This document shows positions 25,690-34,427 of a stretch of DNA of 64,000 nucleotides, piece after piece. Each line of letters begins with the position of its first letter. Within the stretch, counting starts at the first letter, position 1. The notes below the pieces were generated by a model. It was not told the origin of the DNA and did no database searches. It saw nothing but the letters and a program-made list of their open reading frames with translations. Source of the stretch: Brachyspira pilosicoli P43/6/78 (GTDB lineage: Bacteria > Spirochaetota > Brachyspiria > Brachyspirales > Brachyspiraceae); contig NC_019908.1 of NCBI RefSeq assembly GCF_000325665.1, forward strand, positions 62,001 through 126,000, written 5' to 3'. A program made the position numbers and the translations under genes.

Positions 25690-27622
25690 ATGTCAAAAAT
25701 TAATTATTTAGGACAATCTTATGATTTGTCCAACGGAGAGTCTTTATTAGACTTCCTTAAACAAAACGCAAAAAAAGATTCCAAAGATGCAGTAGCAGCA
25801 AAGTTTAATGGAACACAAGTTGACCTTACATATACGCCTGAAACAGACGGCGATTTAGAATTGATACTTACAACCACCGAAGAGGGACTTGAAATATTAA
25901 GACACTCTACAAGCCACCTAATGGCTCAGGCAGTTAGAAGACTTTACCCTAATACTCAAGTTACTATAGGACCAGCTATTAAAGACGGTTTTTATTATGA
26001 CTTTGATGCTGAGAAACCTTTTACAGAAGAAGATTTGCCAAAAATTGAAGATGAAATGGAAAAAAATTGTAAAAGAGAATATTCCTGTAGTAAGAAAAGT
26101 AATGAAAAAAGATGAAGCTATAGAATATTTCAAGAAAGCAAATGAACCTTATAAAGTTGAAATTATAGAGGCAATAGATGCAGATACTGTATCATTCTAT
26201 GAACAAGGTGATTTTATAGACCTTTGCAGAGGGCCGCATGTACCTTCAACAGGCTATATAAAATCATATAAACTTATGTCTGTTGCAGGAAGCTATTGGA
26301 GAGGGGACTCAAACAATAAAATGCTTTCTCGTATATATGGTACTGCTTTTGAAAGTAAAGAAGCATTAGATAAATACCTTAAAAAGCTTAAAGAGGCAAA
26401 AGAAAGAGACCATAGAAAATTAGGTAAAGAATTAAACTTATTTAGCTTCCATGATGAAGGTCCTGGTTTTCCTTTCTGGCACCCTAATGGTATGATTATT
26501 TATAAGGCAGTTGAATCATATATAAGAAATGAAAATGATAAACGCGGATATGTTGAGATTAAAACTCCTGCTATACTTAATGAAGAATTATGGCATAGAA
26601 GCGGACACTGGGATAACTATAAAGAAAATATGTATTTTACAGAAATTGATGACACTAAATATGCTGTAAAACCTATGAACTGTCCGGGTGGTTTGATTGT
26701 TTATAATTCTAATATACATAGTTATAGAGATTTGCCTTTAAGAGTTGCTGAGCTTGGTTTTGTACATAGACATGAGCTTTCTGGTGCTTTGCATGGACTA
26801 TTTAGAGTAAGAGCTTTCACTCAAGATGATGCTCATATATTCTGTACAGAAGAGCAATTAGGTGATGAGATTATTAATACTATAGAATATTATTTATCTG
26901 TATATAAAGACTTTGGTTTTAAGGACTTTGAAATATTTGTTTCTACAAGACCAGCAAAATCAATAGGAAGCGATGAGATTTGGGAGCTTGCTACTAAATC
27001 TTTAATGAATGCCTTAGATAAACTTGGTATAAGCTATAAAGTTAATGAAGGCGATGGAGCTTTCTATGGTCCTAAAATAGACTTCAATATTAAAGATGTT
27101 CTTGACAGAAACTGGCAATGCGGTACTTTACAGGTTGACTTCTCACTTCCTATGAGATTTGAGATTAGCTATGAGGGTAAAGACGGTAAAAAACATACTC
27201 CTGTAATGCTTCACAGAGCTATACTTGGTTCAATGGAGCGTTTTATAGGTATATTGGTAGAGCATTATAACGGTAAGTTCCCATTGTGGTTATCTCCAAT
27301 ACAGGTGGCTGTTGTTAATGTTCTTAATGAAGAGGCACAAATAAATAGAGTTCATGAGGTAGCTAAAAAGTTAAAAGAAGCAGGTTTCAGAGTAGAAATT
27401 GATGAAAGTAATGACAATTTAGGTACTAAGATAAAAAAATATCGCTTGCAAAGAACTCCATATACAGTTATAATAGGAGCTGAGGAAGTTTCTAATGGTA
27501 AATTATCTATTAGAACACGTTCTTCACAAGAAATTAAAGATATGGATTTAACTGAGTTTATGGAAAAACTACAGAAAGAATCTAAGGAGAGAATGAATGA
27601 TTCTATATTTACTACTAAATGA
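25690..27622 (+). CDS. thrS: threonine--tRNA ligase, interrupted by a +1 frameshift
   Basis: ThrRS charges tRNA-Thr. The first frame (25690 to stop 26115) carries the TGS domain and the editing motif RHSTSHLMAQA. The second frame continues with CRGPH of the editing site and the class II core: zinc ligands in MNCPGGL, HRHELSGALHGL and VMLHRAILGSMERF, then the anticodon-binding domain. The frames meet at seven A (26060-26066). With six A the text reads EMEK-IVKENIPVVRK, joining both into 643 residues, the normal ThrRS length. As this enzyme is essential, a sequencing error or slippage-tolerant expression is far likelier than real loss. AGAGGTG precedes ATG; infC follows after 12 bases. Confidence 0.92.
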
Positions 27623-27634
27623 GGTAGCTAAATA

Positions 27635-28225
27635 ATGGCAACAGTAAAAAAAGAAGGAGAGAGAATTAATCAGTTTATTACTGCACCAGAAGTTAGGGTA
27701 GTACATGATGAGAAAGGCAGCCTTGGTATTATGAGCATAAAAGATGCTTTAGCTTTAGCCAAGGAAGAAGGTTCAGATTTGGTAGAGATAGTTCCTACAG
27801 CAGAGCCTCCTGTTTGTAAGATTATCAATTATGGTAAGTATAAATTTGATATTCAGAAAAAGAGTAAAGAAGCTAAGAAAAAACAAAAGTCAGTTCAGCT
27901 TAAAGAAATCAAGATGCGTCCTCAAATAAGCATACATGATTATAACTTTAAGATGAAACATATTCGTGAGTTCTTAGATGAAGGCAATAAGGTAAAAATC
28001 ACTATCATGTTTAGAGGCCGTGAAATGGCTCATACAGAGTTTGGTTATGACCTTATTAATAAAATTATACAAGATTTGGAAAATGAAGCTTCTACAGAAA
28101 AGCCTGCTAAATTAGAAGGCAAAAATCTTTCTGCGGTGCTTAATCCAATGAAAATGAAAAAGACTTCTTCTTCTGATGCTGAAGAATCTTCTAAAAAAGA
28201 AACTTCAGATGATACTGAAGAATAA
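27635..28225 (+). CDS. infC: translation initiation factor IF-3
   Basis: A 196-residue factor that binds the 30S subunit and checks initiator-tRNA pairing. The N-domain (GSLGIMSIKDALALAKEEGS, PPVCKIINYGKYKFD) and C-domain (KMRPQISIHDYNFKMKHIRE, MFRGREMAH) are intact. The tail of ~25 residues is rich in Ser, Glu and Lys, longer than the E. coli protein. The start is ATG with GAGGTAG upstream; many bacteria use AUU/AUA here for self-control, so that control may be missing. It is in the classical thrS-infC-rpmI-rplT order. Confidence 0.96.
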   Translation: MATVKKEGERINQFITAPEVRVVHDEKGSLGIMSIKDALALAKEEGSDLVEIVPTAEPPVCKIINYGKYKFDIQKKSKEAKKKQKSVQLKEIKMRPQISIHDYNFKMKHIREFLDEGNKVKITIMFRGREMAHTEFGYDLINKIIQDLENEASTEKPAKLEGKNLSAVLNPMKMKKTSSSDAEESSKKETSDDTEE

Positions 28226-28256
28226 GTAAATATAATTAATTTTTTAAGCCCACTAA

Positions 28257-28282
28257 CTACTTCGTACTTATCATACAAGTAG
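28257..28282 (+). promoter_or_regulatory. hairpin in the infC-rpmI leader, candidate L20 control element
   Basis: CTACTT-C-GTA (28257-28266) / TAC-AAGTAG (28274-28282) forms a 9-bp stem with one bulge and a 7-nt loop in the 99-base gap before rpmI. There is no T run, so it is not a terminator. L20 represses rpmI-rplT in other bacteria by binding such leaders; that role here is inferred from position only. Confidence 0.4.
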
Positions 28283-28324
28283 ATTGAGCATATAGTAAAT
28301 ATAATTTTTAAAGGATATTAGTTT

Positions 28325-28528
28325 ATGAAACAAAAGTTAAAAACAAAAAGCGGTGCTAAAAAACGTTTTAGATTCTCTAAGACTGGTAAAGTAAAGTTCG
28401 CTCATGCATTTGGTAGCCACAAATTCTTAAGCAAAAGACCTGACACTAAAAGAAAGTATCGTAAAGCAAGAATTGCAGATGATACTAATATGTTAGAGAT
28501 GCCAAGATTAATGCCTTACGGTAGATAA
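28325..28528 (+). CDS. rpmI: 50S ribosomal protein L35
   Basis: A 67-residue basic large-subunit protein with the family start KQKLKTKSGAKKRFRFSKTG and the HKFLSKRPDTKRKYRK segment. AAAGGA precedes ATG. rplT begins 17 bases after its stop. Confidence 0.96.
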   Translation: MKQKLKTKSGAKKRFRFSKTGKVKFAHAFGSHKFLSKRPDTKRKYRKARIADDTNMLEMPRLMPYGR

Positions 28529-28545
28529 TATAAAAGGAGACTAAA

Positions 28546-28899
28546 ATGAGAGCAGTTAGCGGAATAGTAAGAAAGAAAAAAGTTAAAAAAATATTAAAAA
28601 TGGCTAAGGGTTATTATGGTTCTCATAGCAAGCAAACAAAGCAAGCTAAAGAGGCTGTAATAAGAGGCTTAAAATATGCTTACCGTGATAGAAGACAGAA
28701 AAAGAGAATGATGAGAAGATTATGGACTCTTCGTATCAATGCTGCATGCAGACCTTTAGGTATATCTTACAGTAAGTTTATTAATGGTCTTAAAAAAGCT
28801 AATGTTTTAATAGATAGAAAAGCTTTATCTAATTTAGCTATTGATGATTATAAAGCGTTTGAGGCTGTTGTTGAAGTAGCTAAAAAAGCACTTGCTTAA
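28546..28899 (+). CDS. rplT: 50S ribosomal protein L20
   Basis: A 117-residue rRNA-binding assembly protein of the large subunit. The conserved [40 protein letters not shown] and [20 protein letters not shown] are present. Length is normal. It ends the thrS operon and is followed by a strong terminator; in other bacteria L20 also represses its own operon. Confidence 0.97.
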   Translation: MRAVSGIVRKKKVKKILKMAKGYYGSHSKQTKQAKEAVIRGLKYAYRDRRQKKRMMRRLWTLRINAACRPLGISYSKFINGLKKANVLIDRKALSNLAIDDYKAFEAVVEVAKKALA

Positions 28900-28936
28900 A
28901 ATAAATAAAGAATTAAAAAATATTTACAATATGTAC

Positions 28937-28972
28937 CCGCTATAATCTTGAAAAGGTTATAGCGGTTTTTTT
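28937..28972 (+). terminator. intrinsic terminator of the thrS-infC-rpmI-rplT operon
   Basis: A 9-bp perfect stem CCGCTATAA (28937-28945) / TTATAGCGG (28957-28965) followed by seven T. Confidence 0.92.
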
Positions 28973-29009
28973 ATGTATTTATAATAAAAAAATATTAAAT
29001 AAAAAAATA

Positions 29010-29035
29010 AAGCCCCGTAAATTATTACAGGGCTT
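29010..29035 (-). terminator. intrinsic terminator of nrdB-nrdA
   Basis: AAGCCC-C-GTAA (29010-29020) / TTAC-A-GGGCTT (29025-29035); on the minus strand the stem is followed by TTATTTTTTT. It is 27 bases beyond the nrdA stop. Confidence 0.8.
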
Positions 29036-29062
29036 TTATATTTATTGCTTATTATTTGATTA

Positions 29063-31378
29063 TTAAGTACAAGACTCACAAACTTCTTCAAGCTCAAAAT
29101 TAGATTTAGGTGTTTTCATATAATAAAGTGTTTTAAGCCCCAAATCCATAGCATATTGAATATCGTCCCATAGCTCTTTTGCAGAATCTGGTTTTACATA
29201 ATAGAGATTTAAAGATTGTGATTGGTCTATATATCTTTGTCTTATAGCGGCCAATTCTATTATAGTTTTTGCTGGTATATCCCAACATCTTTCATAATAT
29301 TCTCTATTTTTTTTCAAGTTCGGAGCTAAGCTAGGGAGAGTTTGTATACCTTCTTCTACGAAAAATAAATCTACTATAGGCTCTATACTTTCTGTAGCAG
29401 ATACACTTTTTCCAGAAGTAGCAGTTGGTGCTATTGCTCCATGGAATGAAAATCTAACTCCATAATTTTTTATATTCTCTGCTAACTTATTCCACTTATC
29501 CATATCTATATCAAATTTCAAATTAGAGCTTTTATTCAAAAGTGAAATATGTACAGGAGTTTTTCCTTCTCTCCATTTAGATTCATTAAATGTTTTGTAA
29601 GGTCCTCTTTCTTTTGCCAATATATTAGAAGCTTCATATATGTGATAATATAAATCTTCAAATATTTTGTTTGTAAACTCTAATGCCTCTTTATCTGTAT
29701 ATTTTAATTTGTTTGATGCTAATAAATTGGCATAATTAATAACCCCTATACCAATAGGTCTATTTTTCTTGTTTGCAATCTCTCCTTCTTTTACAGGATA
29801 AAATTGACTGTCTATAATATTATCGCAGCCTCTTAAAAGAGTGTAGCAAAATGACTTTTTCTTCTCTTCACTAAAATTAACCCAAGACATTAAGTTTACA
29901 GAAACCAAATTACATATACCAATCTCACCGCTTTTCTTTCTTTGTACTATCTCATAACTTCCATCTTCATTAACAACATATTTTTCTTCTATCAATTTAG
30001 AAGGAAAAGAAGGAATAACTATCTCCTGACAAAGATTAGAAGCTCCTACAAATTTATTAACCATATTCTGTTCGTTAATATTATCTACAAATGTGAGGTA
30101 TAAGTTTCCAGTCTCTTGTCTTACTTTTAATATTTGAAATAATAAATCCTTTGCCTTAATTCTCTTTTTTCTAATAGAAGATTTACTTTCATAATATATA
30201 TAAGCTACATTAAAGTTTTCTCCAAACTCTTCATTTAGAAGCGGAGTCTCTTTAGGGTCAAATAATGTAATATATTCATCTTTATTTACACGTTCTCTTA
30301 ATATATTGCTTATTCTAATGGAGTAAACTAATTTTCTAGCCCTAGTATCTTCTGTACCGCCTGCATCTTTAAGCATAATAAGGTCTAATACATCTAAATG
30401 CCACCAAGGGAAAGTGATAACACAAGCTCCTTTTCTCACGCCTCCCTGATTGAATGATGATATTGTCTGCTCTGTTCTTTTAATAAAAGGTACAGGTCCG
30501 TCAGAACGTCCTCTATTGCTTTGTATAGTAGAGCCAGATGCCCTTATATATGAAGCATCATAAGCTATACCGCCAGAAAACTTTGAGTATAATGCCATAT
30601 TTCCATCAGTTTGATTTAAACTCCAAGTATCATCGTCTGGAGTGTTTAATATACAGCTTGCAAGTTGAGGTCTTATAGACATACTATTTGCTATTCTTGG
30701 TGTTGCAAATGTTACTTCATGTTTAGAAAGCATGTCATAAGTTCTTTTTATATATTTTAATCTATCGGTTTTAGTTTTTTCAACTATATCTTTATTGGCT
30801 CCCTTATAAAAATCATCATAAAAAGAAAACATTGCCGCAACCATATAAGTAATTTGTGGAAGTTCTAGTTTTTTGCTTCCTATGTTTTTACAGTATTTTC
30901 TATAAAATATAGCAAGTCCTTTATATGTAAATAGTAAATCTCTATCCGGAACTATCATAGAGTTAATTTTATCAAGTTCTTTATCTGAAAATAATGATAC
31001 TATATTTTTATCGTATACTTTATGTTTAACGCCTTTTTTAAGAAAAGTTTTTATATGAGGATAGCTTCCTGTCTTTTTTAATTTGCAGGTTTCTTTATAT
31101 ATCTTCATAAGATACAATTTTTCTGCTATAGTATCATAAGAAGGGTAGAGCGGACTTATTTTATTTACTGCTGTATTTATTAGCTCATCATATAGAACTT
31201 CTATTTTCATTCTATCGTTTATTTTTATGTTTAGCCCTTCTAGCAGTGCATTAGTAAAGCCTTCTTTTCCGTCTGTAGCCCAGTTAATAACTTTTTTTAA
31301 TTTTTCTTCGTTGAATGGTTCTTCTCTGCCGTCTCTTTTGATGATAATATGCTTTTTATCTTTAGTAAGTTCTATCAT
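29063..31378 (-). CDS. nrdA: ribonucleoside-diphosphate reductase class I, alpha subunit
   Basis: A 771-residue catalytic subunit that reduces ribonucleotides to deoxyribonucleotides. An ATP-cone regulatory domain occupies about residues 10-100 (IIKRDGREEPFNEEKLKKVI). Active-site residues: Cys in QLASCILNT, the Asn/Cys/Glu set in SNLCQEIVIPS, Cys in GEIGICNLVSVNL, and the radical-relay Tyr pair in SLNLYYVKP. The tail ends CESCT, supplying the swinging-arm Cys pair in CxxC form. It lies 17 bases after nrdB, reversing the common nrdA-nrdB order. Confidence 0.96.
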   Translation of the reverse strand: MIELTKDKKHIIIKRDGREEPFNEEKLKKVINWATDGKEGFTNALLEGLNIKINDRMKIEVLYDELINTAVNKISPLYPSYDTIAEKLYLMKIYKETCKLKKTGSYPHIKTFLKKGVKHKVYDKNIVSLFSDKELDKINSMIVPDRDLLFTYKGLAIFYRKYCKNIGSKKLELPQITYMVAAMFSFYDDFYKGANKDIVEKTKTDRLKYIKRTYDMLSKHEVTFATPRIANSMSIRPQLASCILNTPDDDTWSLNQTDGNMALYSKFSGGIAYDASYIRASGSTIQSNRGRSDGPVPFIKRTEQTISSFNQGGVRKGACVITFPWWHLDVLDLIMLKDAGGTEDTRARKLVYSIRISNILRERVNKDEYITLFDPKETPLLNEEFGENFNVAYIYYESKSSIRKKRIKAKDLLFQILKVRQETGNLYLTFVDNINEQNMVNKFVGASNLCQEIVIPSFPSKLIEEKYVVNEDGSYEIVQRKKSGEIGICNLVSVNLMSWVNFSEEKKKSFCYTLLRGCDNIIDSQFYPVKEGEIANKKNRPIGIGVINYANLLASNKLKYTDKEALEFTNKIFEDLYYHIYEASNILAKERGPYKTFNESKWREGKTPVHISLLNKSSNLKFDIDMDKWNKLAENIKNYGVRFSFHGAIAPTATSGKSVSATESIEPIVDLFFVEEGIQTLPSLAPNLKKNREYYERCWDIPAKTIIELAAIRQRYIDQSQSLNLYYVKPDSAKELWDDIQYAMDLGLKTLYYMKTPKSNFELEEVCESCT

Positions 31379-31395
31379 AATAAATTAACCCTGTA

Positions 31396-32475
31396 TTATA
31401 AATCGTTTTTTAATGCACCTTTTTGATAAGAGGTGTTTGTTGTCTCTTGAAGTGCAGCATTTTGTTTATTGATATCTCTGTAGGCATTAAACCAATCTAT
31501 AATATCAGATTTAGGCTCTTTTAAATATTCTGTTTCCACTCCTAAATCTTTTAATCTTACACCAGCCCAATACTTAATGAAATGTTCACTTACAGAAGAG
31601 TTTATACCAGAAACTTCTTTGCCGTCAAATAAATATTTAGCCCATTTTATCTCTTCATTAACAGTAAATTCAGTCATTTCTTTAGCCATATCATTATACC
31701 AACCGCTGTCAAATAACTCTTTGAAACCTTGATTAGCATCTTTTCTTAATATTCCTATAACATTTTTACCAGTTGGTACATGTGTATTAAGCTCATCATG
31801 TGCTATTAGTTTAATAGTTTTTGTAAATCCAGTAATTGCATCATTATAGCTATTGTTAATTGTAAAAGTTACCAAAAATGAAAATGGAAACTTTACACTT
31901 TCAAGCAAATATATACCAGTTAAAAGCTTTAATACAGCCTTCTTTTTCTCTTCAAGAGTAGCATTGCTATTTTCTATATTACATAAGTCATCAACACAAG
32001 AGAAAAGCTCAACTTCTTTCTCCATTCTATGCTTTACAAACTCATCATTATAAACCAAATCCAAAGTTTCAGTAGCTAAATGCCCAAAAACTTCAGAAAG
32101 TCCGTAAGAATAGCTTTCAGCATGTATAACTTCCTCTATAGCTATCCTTGAATAAAGAATAGACCATATAGAACTTGTAACTATTCTGTTTAATATTGAT
32201 GAAAAACCGCTTGTAACACCGCTATCCATTAGAGTTTGATATGCAATGTTAAGCTTAAAAGCCCTTTGAGCATCTTCTGGAAGAGAAGAAAATCTTGTTT
32301 TATCAGATTTATAGTCCACTTCTTTTGAAAACCATGTATTTCCTTCGCTAGCTTCTTTTAATTTTCTTGCTATTTCATGGCTTACAGAGTCTATTCTTAT
32401 GTAGTGACCAAAATCTCCGAAAAATATTCTTTCATTTTCTAAATTAGGCTTTTTTTCTATGTCTATTACTTTCAT
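31396..32475 (-). CDS. nrdB: ribonucleoside-diphosphate reductase class I, beta subunit
   Basis: A 359-residue radical-generating subunit. Iron ligands and radical Tyr can be followed: Asp in YQTLMDSG, Glu/His and Tyr in EEVIHAESYSYG (ExxH then Tyr four residues on), Glu in LLESVKFPF, and the last Glu/His in AHDELNTHVP. In the last motif the His is four residues after the Glu (ELNTH) rather than three as in the usual ExxH, which deserves a check. It heads the nrdB-nrdA operon with its own promoter and AAGGGG ribosome site. Confidence 0.94.
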   Translation of the reverse strand: MKVIDIEKKPNLENERIFFGDFGHYIRIDSVSHEIARKLKEASEGNTWFSKEVDYKSDKTRFSSLPEDAQRAFKLNIAYQTLMDSGVTSGFSSILNRIVTSSIWSILYSRIAIEEVIHAESYSYGLSEVFGHLATETLDLVYNDEFVKHRMEKEVELFSCVDDLCNIENSNATLEEKKKAVLKLLTGIYLLESVKFPFSFLVTFTINNSYNDAITGFTKTIKLIAHDELNTHVPTGKNVIGILRKDANQGFKELFDSGWYNDMAKEMTEFTVNEEIKWAKYLFDGKEVSGINSSVSEHFIKYWAGVRLKDLGVETEYLKEPKSDIIDWFNAYRDINKQNAALQETTNTSYQKGALKNDL

Positions 32476-32510
32476 TAATCTTATACCCCTTACTTATATT
32501 TGTTGTTGTT

Positions 32511-32540
32511 TTATTACAATTTTACTTAAAAAATTGTCAA
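32511..32540 (-). promoter_or_regulatory. promoter for nrdB-nrdA
   Basis: Minus strand: TTGACA (32540-32535) and a TAATAA-like -10 (32516-32511; the GTAATA register gives 17-bp spacing), about 36 bases before the start codon. The rest of the 390-base gap up to 32865 is AT-rich with no gene; I see no clear NrdR boxes. Confidence 0.55.
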
Positions 32541-32808
32541 ATTTATTTTTTTTCAAATTTATATTAAAATATGAATAAAAAAATCCGAAATTTATGAAAA
32601 AATAAAATGATTTTTTTGTTATATTTATAATAATAGTCTATATTTTATATGTATTAAAAATTACTTTAGCAGCAAAAATATTATTATTAACTTATTCATA
32701 AATAAAAAATAGAGCATGCTTTTTATTAAATAATATATTTGTAATACGTTTACCACATGTCTTTTATATATAATTATAAAATATTTTAAATTGTATTAAT
32801 TAAACTTT

Positions 32809-32857
32809 AAAACAATAATGAACTTAAATAACAGTTATTAAAATTCATTATTGTTTT
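32809..32857 (-). terminator. long hairpin after the symporter gene
   Basis: A 14-bp perfect stem AAAACAATAATGAA (32809-32822) / TTCATTATTGTTTT (32844-32857) with an inner AATAAC/GTTATT hairpin. It starts nine bases after the symporter stop on the minus strand and likely ends its transcript. Confidence 0.75.
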
Positions 32858-32865
32858 TTTATAAT

Positions 32866-33804
32866 TTAATCTTTTATTTTTGAAGCCATTATATTAGCTA
32901 CTATTGAACCTGATATATTATGCCATACGCTGAATATTGCTCCTGGTACAGTTGCAAGTGCCATTGAAGCGAAATGAGTTGCAGCCAAAGAAGTAGCAAG
33001 TCCAGAGTTTTGCATTCCAACTTCTATTGATACGGCTTTACATTTAGCATTATTTAGTCTAAATAATTTAGCAAGCATATAACCAAGTAAATATCCCAAA
33101 GAATTATGCAAAACTACTACTATTATAACCAAATAACCAACCTGCATTAATCTTTGTGAATTAGCAGATACTACAGCAGCTACTATTGCTACAATTGCAA
33201 GTACTGATATTAATGGAAGTATTTCTTTTATACTGTTTGTAAACTTGTAAAGGAATTTATTTATTATAAAACCTAAGGCTATAGGAAGTATAACAACTTG
33301 AACTATCGATATAAACATACTTACAGCATTAACATCAACCTTTTGTCCTGCATATAATAAAGTGAGTAGTGGAGTTGCAAAAGGAGCAAGTATAGTTGAT
33401 ACAGAAGTCATACCCACAGATAAAGCTACATCACCTTTAGCTAAATATGTCATAACATTTGATGAAGTGCCTCCAGGACAAGTTCCTACAAGTATAACTC
33501 CTACAGCAAGTTCTGGAGGAAGTTTGAAAGCGATAGAAAGCAAGAATGCAAGTAAAGGCATTATAGTAAATTGTGCTATTGCTCCTATGATGATGTCTTT
33601 TGGTCTTGTGAACACTACTTTAAAATCTTCAAGCTTTAATGTAAGCCCCATACCAAACATTACTATCATCAAGAGATAATTAACATAACTTGTTTTTATA
33701 AAGCTTACTGTTTTTGGAAAGAATAATGATACAGCTGCTACTATCAATACTATTATAGCCATATATTTACCAAAGAAATTACTTATTTGTTTTAATGTTT
33801 TCAT
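32866..33804 (-). CDS. bile acid:sodium symporter (BASS/SBF) family transporter
   Basis: A 312-residue membrane protein with about nine to ten hydrophobic segments. The family core VGTCPGGTSSNVMTYLAKGD (crossover region with sodium ligands) is intact, as is the C-terminal SIEVGMQNSGLATSLAATHF. This form resembles bacterial YocS/PanS-type members, which move bile acids, pantothenate or other organic acids with sodium. The real substrate cannot be told from sequence; bile salt uptake would suit a gut organism but is speculation. AAGGAT precedes the ATG; it is transcribed alone. Confidence 0.9.
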   Translation of the reverse strand: MKTLKQISNFFGKYMAIIVLIVAAVSLFFPKTVSFIKTSYVNYLLMIVMFGMGLTLKLEDFKVVFTRPKDIIIGAIAQFTIMPLLAFLLSIAFKLPPELAVGVILVGTCPGGTSSNVMTYLAKGDVALSVGMTSVSTILAPFATPLLTLLYAGQKVDVNAVSMFISIVQVVILPIALGFIINKFLYKFTNSIKEILPLISVLAIVAIVAAVVSANSQRLMQVGYLVIIVVVLHNSLGYLLGYMLAKLFRLNNAKCKAVSIEVGMQNSGLATSLAATHFASMALATVPGAIFSVWHNISGSIVANIMASKIKD

Positions 33805-33920
33805 TTTAATATCCTTTTTTATTAGTTTTTGTTTTATTGTTTTTTATATTATTTTTATGTTAGATTTGTTTCAAAATTTATTAATATTGATTAAATAATA
33901 TTTAATATATTTTAGTATTT

Positions 33921-34095
33921 AAAAATGCAGTTCTTTTGCTTCTTTTATATCAATACCACAGGCACTTCCTTCGGTCGTAAAAGAAGTGGGGGTGTGGGGG
34001 CAAAGCCACCACAAATAATAAAAACATAAAAATTTATTGTTCTTTTTCCCGCCGCTCGCGGTGCGGACTTCGTCAAAAGAACCAAAAAGTGCAAA
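33921..34095 (+). repeat. dispersed relative of the 327-bp tandem unit
   Basis: It begins AAAAATGCAGTTCTTTT-(C/G)-TTCTTTTATA as in the tandem units near 11.1 and 11.4 kb, shares the G-rich TGGGGGT..GGGGG block, then has TTTTTCCCGCCGC, CTTCGTCAAA and AAAGTGCAAA blocks in rearranged order. The reverse strand of 34040-34095 can be read without stops (FALFGSFDEVRTASGGKK). The rest of the 623-base gap between the symporter and ilvD holds a 14-base palindrome at 34283-34296 and no gene that I can support. Confidence 0.7.
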
Positions 34096-34383
34096 TTAAG
34101 AAAGTAATACTAATTATATTTTATGTACTAAATATCAAACTAAAAACAATATAAATATTTAATAATATAGTTTTACAATATCTTTAATTAATTATAAAAC
34201 AAGTTTATTACTTTATAAAATTAATTTCTAATAATCATATTTCGCTCCTTTAAAAAAAATTATTTAAAATAAATTTAGTCTAAGCTTATATAAGCTATAA
34301 ACTAAACAATTTTTATACTGGCTTAAAAGATAGATATTCAAGCAGTCTGTAATTTTGACTTTTAGTTTTTTTAGTGCTTATTA

Positions 34384-34414
34384 GATGTTATAGGATTAAA
34401 TACCCCATAACATC
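34384..34414 (-). terminator. hairpin 14 bases downstream of ilvD
   Basis: GATGTTAT (34384-34391) / ATAACATC (34407-34414) with extra G-C pairs inside. The minus-strand side lacks a clear T run, so it may act as a 3'-end stabiliser rather than a classical terminator. Confidence 0.5.
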
Positions 34415-34427
34415 ATTTTATTAAAAA

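Noticed and set aside
34200-34245. Tiny frame with a good ribosome site downstream of ilvD on the minus strand
   Set aside because: It encodes only five residues before a stop; it may be the remains of a gene but nothing supports a product.
34283-34296. 14-base perfect palindrome AGCTTATATAAGCT as an operator
   Set aside because: It is far downstream of ilvD with no promoter nearby; A/T-rich palindromes of this size arise easily here, so I do not call it.
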